This document shows, piece after piece, positions 1 to 7,335 of a stretch of DNA of 64,000 bases (positions are counted from its first letter, which is position 1; the number at the start of each line of letters is the position of its first letter). The notes under the pieces are model-generated. The model ran no database searches and had not been told where the DNA came from. It saw only the letters and a program-made list of their open reading frames with translations. Origin of the DNA: SXOA01 sp051004015 (GTDB taxonomy: Bacteria; Planctomycetota; Planctomycetia; Pirellulales; Pirellulaceae); NCBI GenBank assembly GCA_051004015.1, contig JBPCKT010000063.1, positions 1-64,000 on the forward strand, in the 5' to 3' direction. A program made the position numbers and the translations under genes.

Positions 1-331
1 CGATTGACTCTCGTACCGGGGCTCCCACGCTCGATAGGTCGCGTCCGAGGCGAGGCTCGGCGCGAACACCTCGAGGGTCAACGTGTCCTCGGTGCCCCAG
101 CGGTCGGCGAAGGCCACGTTCCGCCGCCGACTCGCGGCCAGCTCCTGCGATGTCGCGTCCCCGTGGATCCGAGCGCCGGAGCTCATCAGAACGACGCCAT
201 CCACGAGGTCGGGATACGTCGCCGCCAGCGCGAGGGCCACGGGACCGCCCTCCGACACGCCGAGCAGGTGTGCCCGCTGGATGCCGGCGTGGGCCATGAC
301 GGCTCTGAGGTCTTCGACGCGCTCGTCCCTG

Positions 332-333
<2 letters not shown>
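1..333 (-). CDS. alpha/beta hydrolase fragment (partial at both ends)
   Basis: On the minus strand an open frame runs from about 333 to base 1 with no stop and no recognisable start. The translation reads like the central part of an alpha/beta hydrolase. It has the nucleophile elbow GVSEGGP (G-x-S-x-G), followed by a helix and strand of the type ALAATYPDLVDGVVLMSSG. The same domain is often fused to adenylate cyclases in actinobacteria. The 5' part is lost in the C/T-rich tract and the 3' part lies beyond the window edge. The frame has no relation to the planctomycete genes that follow, so it may come from another genome joined here by mistake. The fold is fairly sure; the substrate is unknown. 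Confidence 0.6.
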
Positions 334-388
<55 letters not shown>

Positions 389-416
389 GCCGGTGAGAAA
401 TGCGAATCGAAACACT

Positions 417-1250
417 ATGCAAGTCATTCCCGTCCTCGACATCAAGAATCGCCTCGTTGTCCGCGGCATCGCGGGGGAGCGTGAGAAGTACCAGCCCATC
501 CAGAGCAAGCTGGTGGACAGCGCGAAGCCGCAGGACGTGGCGCGGGCCTTGGTGAGCCTGCTGGGGGTGGATACTGCGTATGTCGCGGACCTGGACGCCA
601 TTGAGAAAGGGAAGTTCAACCCGCGAATCTACGAACAGTTGAGCAAAGCCGGGCTGCGGCTCTGGTTGGATGCGGGGGTGGGGGATGCGGAGCGGGCGGA
701 GCTGGTGCTGGAGCAGTGCGGCGGCCTGGCGACGGATATCGTCGTGGGTTTGGAATCGCTGCACAGCGCTGCGGCGCTAAGGGAACTCGTGCACATCATC
801 GGCCGCGAAGCGTGCCTGTTCAGCTTGGACCTGAAACACGGCCAGCCGCTGACGAAAATCGCTGCCTGGCGGTCCTTCACTCCGGGGCAGATTGCCGAAG
901 AAGCGCTGGCAGCCGGCATGCGGCGGTTCATCGTACTGGACCTGGCGGACGTCGGCGTCGGGGCCGGAACCAGCACGCTCGACTTCTGCCGCACGTTCTG
1001 CGACGAGCACGCCGAACGGGGTCGGGAGGAGTTTTCGCGGGAAAAAGGCCGGAAAGATGAAGAGTCTTCTGCCGCGAAAACCCCTCCCGACCCCCTTCAC
1101 GGTATCGAGCTCATCGCCGGCGGCGGCGTGCGGAACTTCGAGGATCTGGAATGCCTCGCCGACGCGGGCTGCTCGGCCGCCCTGGTGGCCTCGGCCCTCC
1201 ACGACGGCCGGCTGGGGAAGGACGACATCGAGCGGGCAAGACGACTGTAA
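417..1250 (+). CDS. HisA/HisF-family TIM-barrel protein with an in-frame palindromic insertion
   Basis: 277 residues. It begins MQVIPVLDIKN with an Asp at residue 8, and a second Asp is at residue 138 (FSLDLKHGQ). These correspond to the two acid/base Asp residues of HisA-type isomerases. A phosphate-binding segment IAGGGVRN lies at 233-240. Homologues of this branch occur in planctomycetes and methylotrophs, often near tetrahydromethanopterin genes, so histidine biosynthesis should not be assumed. I chose the ATG at 417; a GTG at 393 is also in frame. Residues ~201-226 are a hydrophilic insertion encoded by an inverted repeat (1018-1094) placed between barrel elements. The upstream region is missing because of the poly-C join. 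Confidence 0.8.
   Translation: MQVIPVLDIKNRLVVRGIAGEREKYQPIQSKLVDSAKPQDVARALVSLLGVDTAYVADLDAIEKGKFNPRIYEQLSKAGLRLWLDAGVGDAERAELVLEQCGGLATDIVVGLESLHSAAALRELVHIIGREACLFSLDLKHGQPLTKIAAWRSFTPGQIAEEALAAGMRRFIVLDLADVGVGAGTSTLDFCRTFCDEHAERGREEFSREKGRKDEESSAAKTPPDPLHGIELIAGGGVRNFEDLECLADAGCSAALVASALHDGRLGKDDIERARRL
1018..1094. repeat. Palindromic element, family A, copy 1 (inside a coding sequence)
   Basis: Left arm 1018-1040 and right arm 1072-1094 are 23-base inverted repeats with one mismatch, starting GGGGTCGGGAGG and ending CCTCCCGACCCC, around a 31-base centre. The same arms recur at 30341-30414, 30494-30568 and 62446-62488. This copy lies wholly within the HisA-like gene and keeps its frame open. 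Confidence 0.85.
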
Positions 1251-1261
1251 TCTTCCGACAC

Positions 1262-1284
1262 CAGCCTGAAGCGCAAGCGAAGGA
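1262..1284 (+). repeat. Degenerate single arm of the NPKRQRG palindrome
   Basis: CAGCCTGAAGCGCAAGCGAA resembles the left arm of the palindromes at 30034-30055 and 55111-55134 (CTGAAGCGCCAGCGAGG type). No matching right arm is visible, so this is probably a decayed copy just behind the HisA-like gene. Confidence 0.4.
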
Positions 1285-1330
1285 AAGCTCGGAATCGCCA
1301 AAAGATCTAGAATTAGTTTCCAAAGGGGAA

Positions 1331-1759
1331 TCAACGGTCTTTCTTGGCCTCCACGAAGTCCTTCACCCGGACTTCGTGAATCGTCCCGCCGAGGCCGCCG
1401 TCGCGAAACGGCACCGTCACTCGCAGGATGAACTTGTCCAGTTGGGCGGCGTCCGCGGTGAAACTGACCGCGACGCGCCCCGGCTTCGACCGATCCTCCC
1501 TGAGCGCTGCGTACAACGTAGGTTTGTCTCCCTGGCTGAAGCTCATTTCAACCTCGGTAAAGTCTTTGAGCGCCCCCTCGGCCTTGAACTCGACCGCCAC
1601 TTTAACATGCTTGGGGCCGACCGCCGTCAAGCGGACTTCCATCCCCAGCTCTTTGGCTCGCTCCTTGGTGACCACGTCGAGATCCCACAAGGCGAAGCAC
1701 ACTCCGGGGGCGGCGACGAGGAAAACTGCCACGGCTGAGATGTTGAAAACCGCTTTCAT
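1331..1759 (-). CDS. Small exported protein of unknown function
   Basis: 142 residues from the ATG at 1757-1759. The N-terminus MKAVFNISAVAVFLVAAPG is a typical Sec signal peptide with probable cleavage after CFA. The mature part begins LWDLDVVTKERAKELGMEVR and is rich in alternating hydrophobic residues, suggesting a small beta-rich periplasmic domain. No motif assigns a reaction. A start further upstream would put a non-signal stretch before the signal peptide, so the internal ATG is preferred. It converges with the HisA-like gene, leaving an 80-bp gap that holds a decayed repeat arm. Confidence 0.65.
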   Translation of the reverse strand: MKAVFNISAVAVFLVAAPGVCFALWDLDVVTKERAKELGMEVRLTAVGPKHVKVAVEFKAEGALKDFTEVEMSFSQGDKPTLYAALREDRSKPGRVAVSFTADAAQLDKFILRVTVPFRDGGLGGTIHEVRVKDFVEAKKDR

Positions 1760-1865
1760 CTGGGGCGCTCCTGGACGCAGTTTAGGGCAAGCGAAGAGGG
1801 GCAAAGCGCCCCTTCCGTCCGTACGAACTACCTATCCGATGAGACGACGCAGAGCAAATCTTGGT

Positions 1866-1879
1866 TTTCCCCAGCGGCG
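1866..1879. repeat. 14-bp direct repeat flanking the SUKH-like gene (second copy 2804-2817)
   Basis: TTTCCCCAGCGGCG occurs at 1866-1879 and again, identically, at 2804-2817, one on each side of the gene at 1954-2787. It may be a footprint of the gene's insertion, a shared regulatory piece, or chance in a GC-rich background. Confidence 0.5.
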
Positions 1880-1953
1880 AATGCTAGGCTAAACTGGGGC
1901 CACGGACCTTGATGCCGGCCCTATCAGTGCAACGTTTGGTTCGTGGCTTACGC

Positions 1954-2787
1954 CTAGGCCGTATCACTCCATCGGCTCATCGTATATGTCAGTTCGATCC
2001 CGAGCTTCGCACGATTCATCTTGTTGTATACGTCCACCATGCGCCGAGCGAGATCGTATGGCTTCGTGACCCAACAGTACCAGAGTCCTTCTCGAAGGTA
2101 GTGCAGGGCAGTGGCCAAGTAACCGCGTCTCATTGCCTGATTGGCGGCCTCTTCGAATGGAGCCGGAGGGCCGTATCGGTCGATTTGGATCACGGGTTGT
2201 GGAGCAAACAGGTTGGCCGGCGCGAGCGTGCCCACGCCATCGGATGAAGGAAGGAAACTCCATCCACTTGGGATCGAAATCGCTGGATTCGCTTCCTCTT
2301 CTGGTCGGATATTGCACACACGCGCAATCTCAGCAATGAGTTTCTTTTTCTCGGGTGGTTCAAAATCGTAGGAAAGGCACCTCGCCATCTTGGAGGCAAT
2401 GCCTTGTATTGTGGTGGAGCCGACAAGGATCACCCCGTCCGAGTCCATTGGGCAGTAGTGGCCATACGGGAGTTCGTCCAACTCCAGTTCCGGAGCATGA
2501 AGCAGAAAACCGTAGTGGTCGCCATCGCATCCCGTCGACCCGATAGGAAACAGTTCCGGCGGAGTACCGCAATAACGCGCATTTCGACCACTTGGAAAGA
2601 GGCCAAGAGTCGCATCGAAAGCATCTAAGCAGCGCTCAGGGTCGCCATTGGTAAATTCAAAAAGCTGACGAGCAAAATCCGCAAAACGCTTCGGAACGTT
2701 GAAGTCAAGCGATTGCGAAAGGGTTGCGCGGGTCGGCACGCCGTGCGCTGGAGTCAAATATGTCACCGGGATTGATGCGGTCATCAC
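1954..2787 (-). CDS. SUKH/SMI1-KNR4-like protein
   Basis: 277 residues, soluble, no signal peptide or membrane segment. The stretch around residues 70-120 (GTPPELFPIG...GDHYGFLLHAPEL...DSDGVILVGS) has the spacing of aromatic, Gly and acidic residues seen in SMI1/KNR4 (SUKH) domains, which in bacteria often act as immunity proteins to polymorphic toxins. No toxin gene lies next to it, so an orphan immunity-like or housekeeping role is equally possible. The C-terminal ~70 residues (EEAANQAMRRGYLATALHYLREGL) look helical, TPR-like. ATG at either 2787 or 2784 could be the start. The family assignment is moderate. Confidence 0.6.
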   Translation of the reverse strand: MMTASIPVTYLTPAHGVPTRATLSQSLDFNVPKRFADFARQLFEFTNGDPERCLDAFDATLGLFPSGRNARYCGTPPELFPIGSTGCDGDHYGFLLHAPELELDELPYGHYCPMDSDGVILVGSTTIQGIASKMARCLSYDFEPPEKKKLIAEIARVCNIRPEEEANPAISIPSGWSFLPSSDGVGTLAPANLFAPQPVIQIDRYGPPAPFEEAANQAMRRGYLATALHYLREGLWYCWVTKPYDLARRMVDVYNKMNRAKLGIELTYTMSRWSDTA

Positions 2788-2821
2788 GCTACGTCAAATA
2801 AGCTTTCCCCAGCGGCGGCAA

Positions 2822-3034
2822 TCACCGGACCCCCGGAGAAGATTCGCCCATTGAAAACGCATCATCAGCGGCTTCGGGTGTATCGCTTTGTTCTGCCTTC
2901 GTACCGGGGTCGATGATGCGCGCCGCCACGGATGGCCGGCGTTTGTTGATCTCGGCAATCAATGCATGTACGTCATGCGAAACAGCCTCCGACATTTGCT
3001 GCCGAACCCGTCGAACTTCGCTATAACTATTCAT
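2822..3034 (-). CDS. Probable antitoxin partner of the PIN toxin
   Basis: 70 residues from the ATG at 3034 (MNSYSEVRRVRQQMSE). The first half, containing SHDVHALIAEINKRRPSVA, is a predicted helix like those of short antitoxins and accessory proteins encoded next to YIET-type PIN toxins. The C-terminal half is acidic and probably disordered. It overlaps the end of the PIN gene by 8 bases, so the pair is translated together, toxin first. No DNA-binding fold is obvious, so regulation of the operon is unclear. Confidence 0.6.
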   Translation of the reverse strand: MNSYSEVRRVRQQMSEAVSHDVHALIAEINKRRPSVAARIIDPGTKAEQSDTPEAADDAFSMGESSPGVR

Positions 3035-3512
3035 CCAGTGCATCCTCCCCCAAAAGTTCCAGGGGCGTAACCAACGCCGGATTGCCCAACCCAAGTATAC
3101 CATTGACGCGGCGGATATGCCCGAATTTGTTGGCATTGGCAATATGCCGGCAGTTCCAGGTCACCAGGAAATCGCAGCGATGAAACGACGCGGCCGCAAG
3201 GTGCAGCGCGTCTCCGGCGGGGTTAGCTGGCATGACCATACGTGCGATGTATGCGTCGACAGCCTCGGCAACAGATTCATTCAAGTCCAGCAGGGGGAGC
3301 CTGGCAAGCAAAGCCAACATCTCGGCCTGCATCGGGTATTCGCCGGCCTCAAGCTCTGCTTGCACCGCGAGGCTTGATACCAGTTCGTCGTTTCCGACCA
3401 GCGCGGCATCCAGCCACCGCCTGGTCCAGTTCTGCCGGGCGAGCATCTCCGGCTCCGTACGAACGTTGTGGTAAAAACTCACAATCGTTGTTTCGATGTA
3501 AATTCGCGCCAT
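3027..3512 (-). CDS. PIN-domain toxin (VapC-like, YIET subfamily)
   Basis: 161 residues. It starts ARIYIETTIVSFYHN, where E stands at the first acidic position of the PIN active site, as is normal for this subfamily. Further acidic positions are in SLAVQAELEAGEY and PANPAGDALHLAAAS, and the conserved LVTWNCRHIAN stretch follows. PIN domains are Mg-dependent RNases, and toxin members cleave tRNA or rRNA. The start is the ATG at 3510-3512; an in-frame GTG lies at 3524. The gene is coupled by overlap to the 70-residue gene downstream. Family sure; target RNA unknown. Confidence 0.8.
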   Translation of the reverse strand: MARIYIETTIVSFYHNVRTEPEMLARQNWTRRWLDAALVGNDELVSSLAVQAELEAGEYPMQAEMLALLARLPLLDLNESVAEAVDAYIARMVMPANPAGDALHLAAASFHRCDFLVTWNCRHIANANKFGHIRRVNGILGLGNPALVTPLELLGEDALDE

Positions 3513-3528
3513 CAGATAGTCCACGTCG

Positions 3529-3810
3529 TCACAATTTCACATTAAGCTCCAACAGTTTGCGTGCGACTGGCCGCAACTGCTCTGCCGACTCGCACGGCGA
3601 GCCGATGATGTCGCGCTCAAGGCGAAAAAGACACTCCATAATCTCCTGCTCAGACCGATTACCAATCAGAATCCGGTAAATTGGTGCGATGTAGCTGTCA
3701 TACTCGTCTTCGGGCAACACACCAGCGAAACCGATCGGATTCCAGTCGTGACGAAGAATCTGGCGGATGGAATCCTGAATCTTGGCGGCTCTGGTCTCTC
3801 TGGAAGCCAT
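3529..3810 (-). CDS. Small conserved hypothetical protein (93 aa)
   Basis: 93 residues with no signal or membrane segment. The pattern IRQILRHDWNPIGF...DEYDSYIAPIYRIL...CLFRLERDIIG is shared by a widespread family of small helical proteins of unknown function, often found near immunity or toxin genes. A strong promoter precedes it (3860-3888). It ends a few bases before the PIN toxin begins, so 3810-2822 could be one transcript. Confidence 0.65.
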   Translation of the reverse strand: MASRETRAAKIQDSIRQILRHDWNPIGFAGVLPEDEYDSYIAPIYRILIGNRSEQEIMECLFRLERDIIGSPCESAEQLRPVARKLLELNVKL

Positions 3811-3859
3811 ATGCCGTGTGGAAGTGGCCTATCTAATGTTCATCCCGAATCACGACCGC

Positions 3860-3888
3860 ATAATATCGAGTGCCCAATTGATCGTCAA
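3860..3888 (-). promoter_or_regulatory. Sigma-70-like promoter of the 93-aa gene
   Basis: Read on the minus strand: -35 TTGACG (3883-3888), 17-base spacer, -10 TATTAT (3860-3865), about 45 bases ahead of the start codon at 3810. The surrounding ~38 bases nearly match the promoter before the AlkD-like gene. Confidence 0.7.
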
Positions 3889-3992
3889 ATCAGAAGGGAG
3901 GAAGGGTTGCCCCAGTCAGCTTCAGCCGTTAGTTCAGCTTGGTGAAGCTTCGATTCGACTCCCGACCGCATTTCCAGCGATGGTGAATTGTT

Positions 3993-4775
3993 TCACCCTT
4001 GCCGCTTCACCATTTCATTGATCCAGATCGGAGCGAAGGGGGACGTGCATCCTTTGGAGCAGGGATAGTCGCGATAGATCCCCAGCTTTTCACCAATCGC
4101 GAGAGCCCGCGTGCGGTGTTTGGGGAAGTGGATGCCGATTTCCGCCAGGCACATGTTCATCGTCCATTGCACCTGGGGAGCGGCGGAGCCCAGCTCCGAC
4201 TCGATGCGACCCAGCAGCGCTGCGAGGTCGAGTCCTTCCGGGCTTTTTGCGACCCGCCCGGCTGTCAGTTGCCAGCCGGCGCGGGCCGTCCAGCGGTCAT
4301 CCGAATTCATCCATTTTTTGCGCAGGGTCTCTTTGTCGGCATGCACCTTCGTGACATAGGAGTGCAGCCAGTCGGCCACCCACACCCAGGTGACCGACTT
4401 CACCAAGCGCTCCAGCTCGTCGGCCGACAGGAGATCGACCTTGATCAGGAGCGTCGCCAGGAACTGGGCGTCAATGTTTCCGGTTTTCCACAGAGCCAAT
4501 GCCAATTCGTGATTGGTCTTGATCTTGTTTGCCAGCTTCCGCACGTCTCCGCGTGAGACGCCGAACTGACTGTCCCCGGCGCCGCTTCCCATAGGCCCAC
4601 TCTTGGCGTTTTGAGCCCGCACCCCCGCGTTGCCCAGCGCCTTGAGCTGCCGCATGGCCTCTTCCAGAGTCATGGTCGTGCTCTTCGCCTTCGCGGGCGT
4701 CGGCTTGACTTTCGCAGCTTTGGGTTTCGGGGCCGTCTTGGATGTTGATTTTTTTGCGACCGTTTTTGTTGCCAT
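3993..4775 (-). CDS. AlkD-family DNA alkylation repair protein
   Basis: 260 residues. The first ~34 residues are Lys/Ala/Pro-rich and probably disordered, like nucleic-acid-binding tails. The rest is all-helical with the HEAT-like repeats of DNA alkylation repair proteins (TMTLEEAMRQLKALG..., NAKSGPMGSGAGDSQFGVSRGDVRKLA..., ALALWKTGNIDAQFLATLLI). AlkD enzymes excise 3- and 7-alkylated purines without base flipping. This is the AlkD-like branch common outside gammaproteobacteria, so activity should be treated as likely, not shown. It has its own promoter (4832-4860) and a leader of about 50 bases. Confidence 0.75.
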   Translation of the reverse strand: MATKTVAKKSTSKTAPKPKAAKVKPTPAKAKSTTMTLEEAMRQLKALGNAGVRAQNAKSGPMGSGAGDSQFGVSRGDVRKLANKIKTNHELALALWKTGNIDAQFLATLLIKVDLLSADELERLVKSVTWVWVADWLHSYVTKVHADKETLRKKWMNSDDRWTARAGWQLTAGRVAKSPEGLDLAALLGRIESELGSAAPQVQWTMNMCLAEIGIHFPKHRTRALAIGEKLGIYRDYPCSKGCTSPFAPIWINEMVKRQG

Positions 4776-4831
4776 AGGTTTGCGGCCCGGATGGTGAGAG
4801 GGATAACGAGCGTTATCGAGAATACGCCCGC

Positions 4832-4860
4832 ATAGTATCTGGTGCCCAATGGATCGTCAA
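4832..4860 (-). promoter_or_regulatory. Sigma-70-like promoter of the AlkD-like gene
   Basis: Minus strand: -35 TTGACG (4855-4860), 17-base spacer, -10 TACTAT (4832-4837). A 38-base stretch here differs from the one at 3858-3894 in only about five positions, including spacer bases that promoters do not normally conserve. Confidence 0.7.
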
Positions 4861-4918
4861 ATTAGTTGCTCCACCGGCGCGAGGTCGGCGGGGGCATTCT
4901 TGTCGCATTCGTCGGGCT

Positions 4919-4961
4919 AGTGCAAAGTCATTTCACCAACCGGGACAAGCCCGGTGGGGTC
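4919..4961 (-). repeat. 43-bp direct repeat, copy 1 (copy 2 at 6520-6562)
   Basis: Positions 4919-4961 are identical to 6520-6562. Each contains the inverted repeat ACCGGGACAAGCCCGGT, a 6-bp stem with a short loop. The two copies flank the TlpA-like gene, one downstream of its stop and one upstream of its start. The rest of the 353-bp gap 4776-5128 holds the alkD promoter and no gene. Confidence 0.85.
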
Positions 4962-5128
4962 TTCGTCTGGTCGTCGTGTATCGGCCTGCCCTACGCTACT
5001 CACCTGCCGGGTCGCCGGATGCGAACTATTGAGGGCAATTCGGAAGTGGGCAGCAAAATGGAGGCAGGAAGATAAGACCCATTCAACCGTCTTTATTTTT
5101 CTGCCTCCATCTTTCTGCCAGCCGGCTT

Positions 5129-6430
5129 TCACGGCGGTGGTTCCCTTAGAGCATCGATTCGCTTCGCCAGTTCGGCGACTTTTTGCTTGAGCTGCTTGCC
5201 GCGCAGGTCCTGGCCGGCAACGAACCCCTTGGAGTCCAAAACGTAAACGGTCGGATGGTAAGACACTGCCCAGCGCGTGGCGAGCGGCCCGCGAAACCCA
5301 TCCCAGTGAACATCCCAGGTGAGCTTGCCGAGTTTGACGGCTTCTTCGGCCGTACTTTGCTTCTCATCGGCCATGACGCTCAGGATGGAGACTTTCGGGC
5401 CATATTCCTTTTGGATCGCTTGCAAATCCGGATACATCTCTTCACAGGGGCCGCAACCTTTGAACGAGAACTGGATAATCACCACTTTGCCTTGCTGCGC
5501 CGACAGAACCCACTCATTTCCAGACACGAGCCCTACTTTGAAATCAGGCGCGTCCCTGCCGACTTGCAAATGAAGCTCTTTGAAAAGCATTCCTTCGGCC
5601 ATCTCGGATAAGCGGGGCATCGTCTTGGTCAGCTCGGCATCGAATCGGACGAGGCAATACTGTGGACCCTCGCGCTGAACGGCGGGCCGGCGAAGAGCCT
5701 GATCGGATTTGGTGACGACGCGCAGCAGTTCAACGGCTTCCTTTTCCCAGTCTTTCATCTGAGCCGCATTTGGCAGCACGGCAAGCCGCTCCGCAAAGAA
5801 TTTCCGTTCCGTGGGAAACTGTGGTTCAGCCCCTTGGTCCAGTTCGCGGATTCGTTGCTCGGTATACTCGCGGCCATGCTTCCAGCCCAGCAGCCATTCG
5901 GCGAACATGAGCTTGCTGAAGTCTCGAACGGAAGCGTCCGCATCCGGCGATACGCCCAAGGCGCGGAATAGCTGTTCGCACCGTGGCTCAAATGCCCCTG
6001 AATTAGTGAGTCTCAGGATGTCCGTCAGCTCGATTTGATTCGCGTACCTGGGCAGTCGTTTTAGCGCCTCGCGCCGGCCCGAGTAACGAGCACCTTCTAG
6101 TTCTCCGCTGCTGGCGGCCAGACCAACGATGACGCCAAGGGACATCAATCCTGGGTGCGTTCCTCGTTGCCTCTCCTCAAACGCGAGCAGCTTTGGTATG
6201 GCTTCGCGAGCAGCGTCATGTTGCGCGAAAAATCTTGCTTGTTCGACTCCGTCAGTGATCTTCGCCATTTCCTCGAAATGCGCAACCAGTTTGGTTTGCA
6301 GATCGCTCACCATGTCCATCAGCTCCTGCTCTTCGGCAGTATTGGGAACCGGCTTTGAAGGTGCGTCCTCGGCGATTGCACATCGAGTCACCAGCGAGAT
6401 GAGGAGAAGAAACACGATGTTTCGCTTCAT
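5129..6430 (-). CDS. Exported TlpA-like thiol-disulfide oxidoreductase
   Basis: 433 residues. A Sec signal (MKRNIVFLLLISLVTRCAIA) is followed by ~260 mostly helical residues and a C-terminal thioredoxin fold. The active site is CGPC at 326-329 (FSFKGCGPCEEMYPDL), and a cis-Pro candidate lies in SYHPTVYVL. TlpA/ResA proteins reduce disulfides in the periplasm, for example in cytochrome maturation. This fusion of a long helical region to a redoxin is common in planctomycetes, and its partner is unknown. It is flanked on both sides by identical 43-bp repeats. Confidence 0.75.
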   Translation of the reverse strand: MKRNIVFLLLISLVTRCAIAEDAPSKPVPNTAEEQELMDMVSDLQTKLVAHFEEMAKITDGVEQARFFAQHDAAREAIPKLLAFEERQRGTHPGLMSLGVIVGLAASSGELEGARYSGRREALKRLPRYANQIELTDILRLTNSGAFEPRCEQLFRALGVSPDADASVRDFSKLMFAEWLLGWKHGREYTEQRIRELDQGAEPQFPTERKFFAERLAVLPNAAQMKDWEKEAVELLRVVTKSDQALRRPAVQREGPQYCLVRFDAELTKTMPRLSEMAEGMLFKELHLQVGRDAPDFKVGLVSGNEWVLSAQQGKVVIIQFSFKGCGPCEEMYPDLQAIQKEYGPKVSILSVMADEKQSTAEEAVKLGKLTWDVHWDGFRGPLATRWAVSYHPTVYVLDSKGFVAGQDLRGKQLKQKVAELAKRIDALREPPP

Positions 6431-6664
6431 TGCCTTGCCTCGTTGGCTTCGTATTCAGAGCGTGAACAGCAGCGTCCTTATTTTGGATGATATTTCAGGA
6501 GAAAGATACCGTCCGGCTTAGTGCAAAGTCATTTCACCAACCGGGACAAGCCCGGTGGGGTCCGTTGGAGTCCGTTGGAGCCCCGCCTTGTGGCGGTCTG
6601 CGGAAGCCGGCTAAAGCCGGGACTCCAACGTTCCTGAAAGCTCTCGCGCCAAGCAAAAAAGATT

Positions 6665-6687
6665 CTTTTGTTTATAGTGAACAAAAG
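6665..6687. promoter_or_regulatory. Operator-like inverted repeat
   Basis: CTTTTGTT (6665-6672) and AACAAAAG (6680-6687) are perfect 8-base inverted arms around TATAGTG, an AT-rich island in GC-rich DNA and the right size for a dimeric repressor. No gene starts closely downstream on either strand, so the target is unclear and the site could be a relic. Confidence 0.4.
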
Positions 6688-6799
6688 TTTTGTTTCGCGC
6701 ATCTTAGGGATGGGGAGTCGATGCGCGCGGACGGTGCTCCGCGAGCAGGGAGTCCTGGGTAATTAGGTGGCGGCTTATCGCTGCTTATCGCCCTGATCG

Positions 6800-7101
6800 G
6801 TGAATCAAGCTCGGCAGAGTTTGCAAACCGTGGAAGGACAGAGACTTGCGGCGAGCGGCGGGTAGGAAAGGGAATTGAAAAGAGCTTATCACGGGGTGGA
6901 TGGGCGCTAGTGATTCACGGGTTGTGCTACGTGCAAGGTCAATAACAGTAAGCACTTATGTAACTATACATCTTAAAATGTGAATAATAAACTGCCGTAT
7001 TTTGTCGCAAATGAATATGAATAATCGCCTTAAATCGAGAAGTGGCAAGAGGTTGCAGAGAGGCAACTCGCGCGAGAAAGAGGCTCGTAAAAGTGAATAA
7101 T
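6800..7101 (+). repeat. Locus 1 of iterated (A/G)TGAAT(A/C)A motifs
   Basis: GTGAATCAA at 6800 and GTGAATAA or ATGAATA at 6980, 7011, 7017 and 7093, with the reverse complement of GTGAATCA at 6910. The last motif and its flanks (GAGGCTCG upstream, TTACAG downstream) align with the motif that overlaps the start of the gene at 12089 and with 46071-46078. Confidence 0.55.
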
Positions 7102-7335
7102 TACAGCCTTTCACCCCGTCCGCTAACGGTATTCGATCGGGCCTGGCTTCCCGCGATTTGCGGTGACAGGGCAGACTCTCACCCCGGCCCTCGCCCAAGG
7201 GGAGCGGGGGAGGAGGGGCGCGCTATGGTATCGCTTTCGGGGATGGGCCATAATGACGAGGTACTGCAGTGGCCAGCCCGAGGGCCGCTTGCAGTATCCC
7301 GCCAGAGAATCCCCTCCCTCGTGAGATCCCGCCTT

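Larger units (their letters stand above)
6431..7335. other. 905-bp spacer without a convincing gene; repeats and iterated motifs
   Basis: The spacer holds copy 2 of the 43-bp repeat (6520-6562), a GGCTAAAGCC-type hairpin (about 6605-6622), an inverted repeat at 6665-6687, and an AT-rich stretch at 6940-7100 with iterated (A/G)TGAATAA motifs. The latter are at 6800, 6980, 7011, 7017 and 7093, with one reversed at 6910-6917. The reading frame of the downstream gene stays open back to 7042, but the signal peptide begins at 7336, so the upstream part is taken as leader. Confidence 0.6.

Noticed and set aside
1866..6562. Integron-like gene cassette array, since minus-strand genes are flanked by direct repeats
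   Set aside because: The repeats around each gene are different sequences (14, 38 and 43 bp), two of them are promoters, and no attC-type R'/R'' pairs or integrase were seen.
6487..6762. 91-codon plus-strand frame
   Set aside because: It is made of the 43-bp repeat and the GGCTAAAGCC hairpin; such frames arise in repeat DNA.
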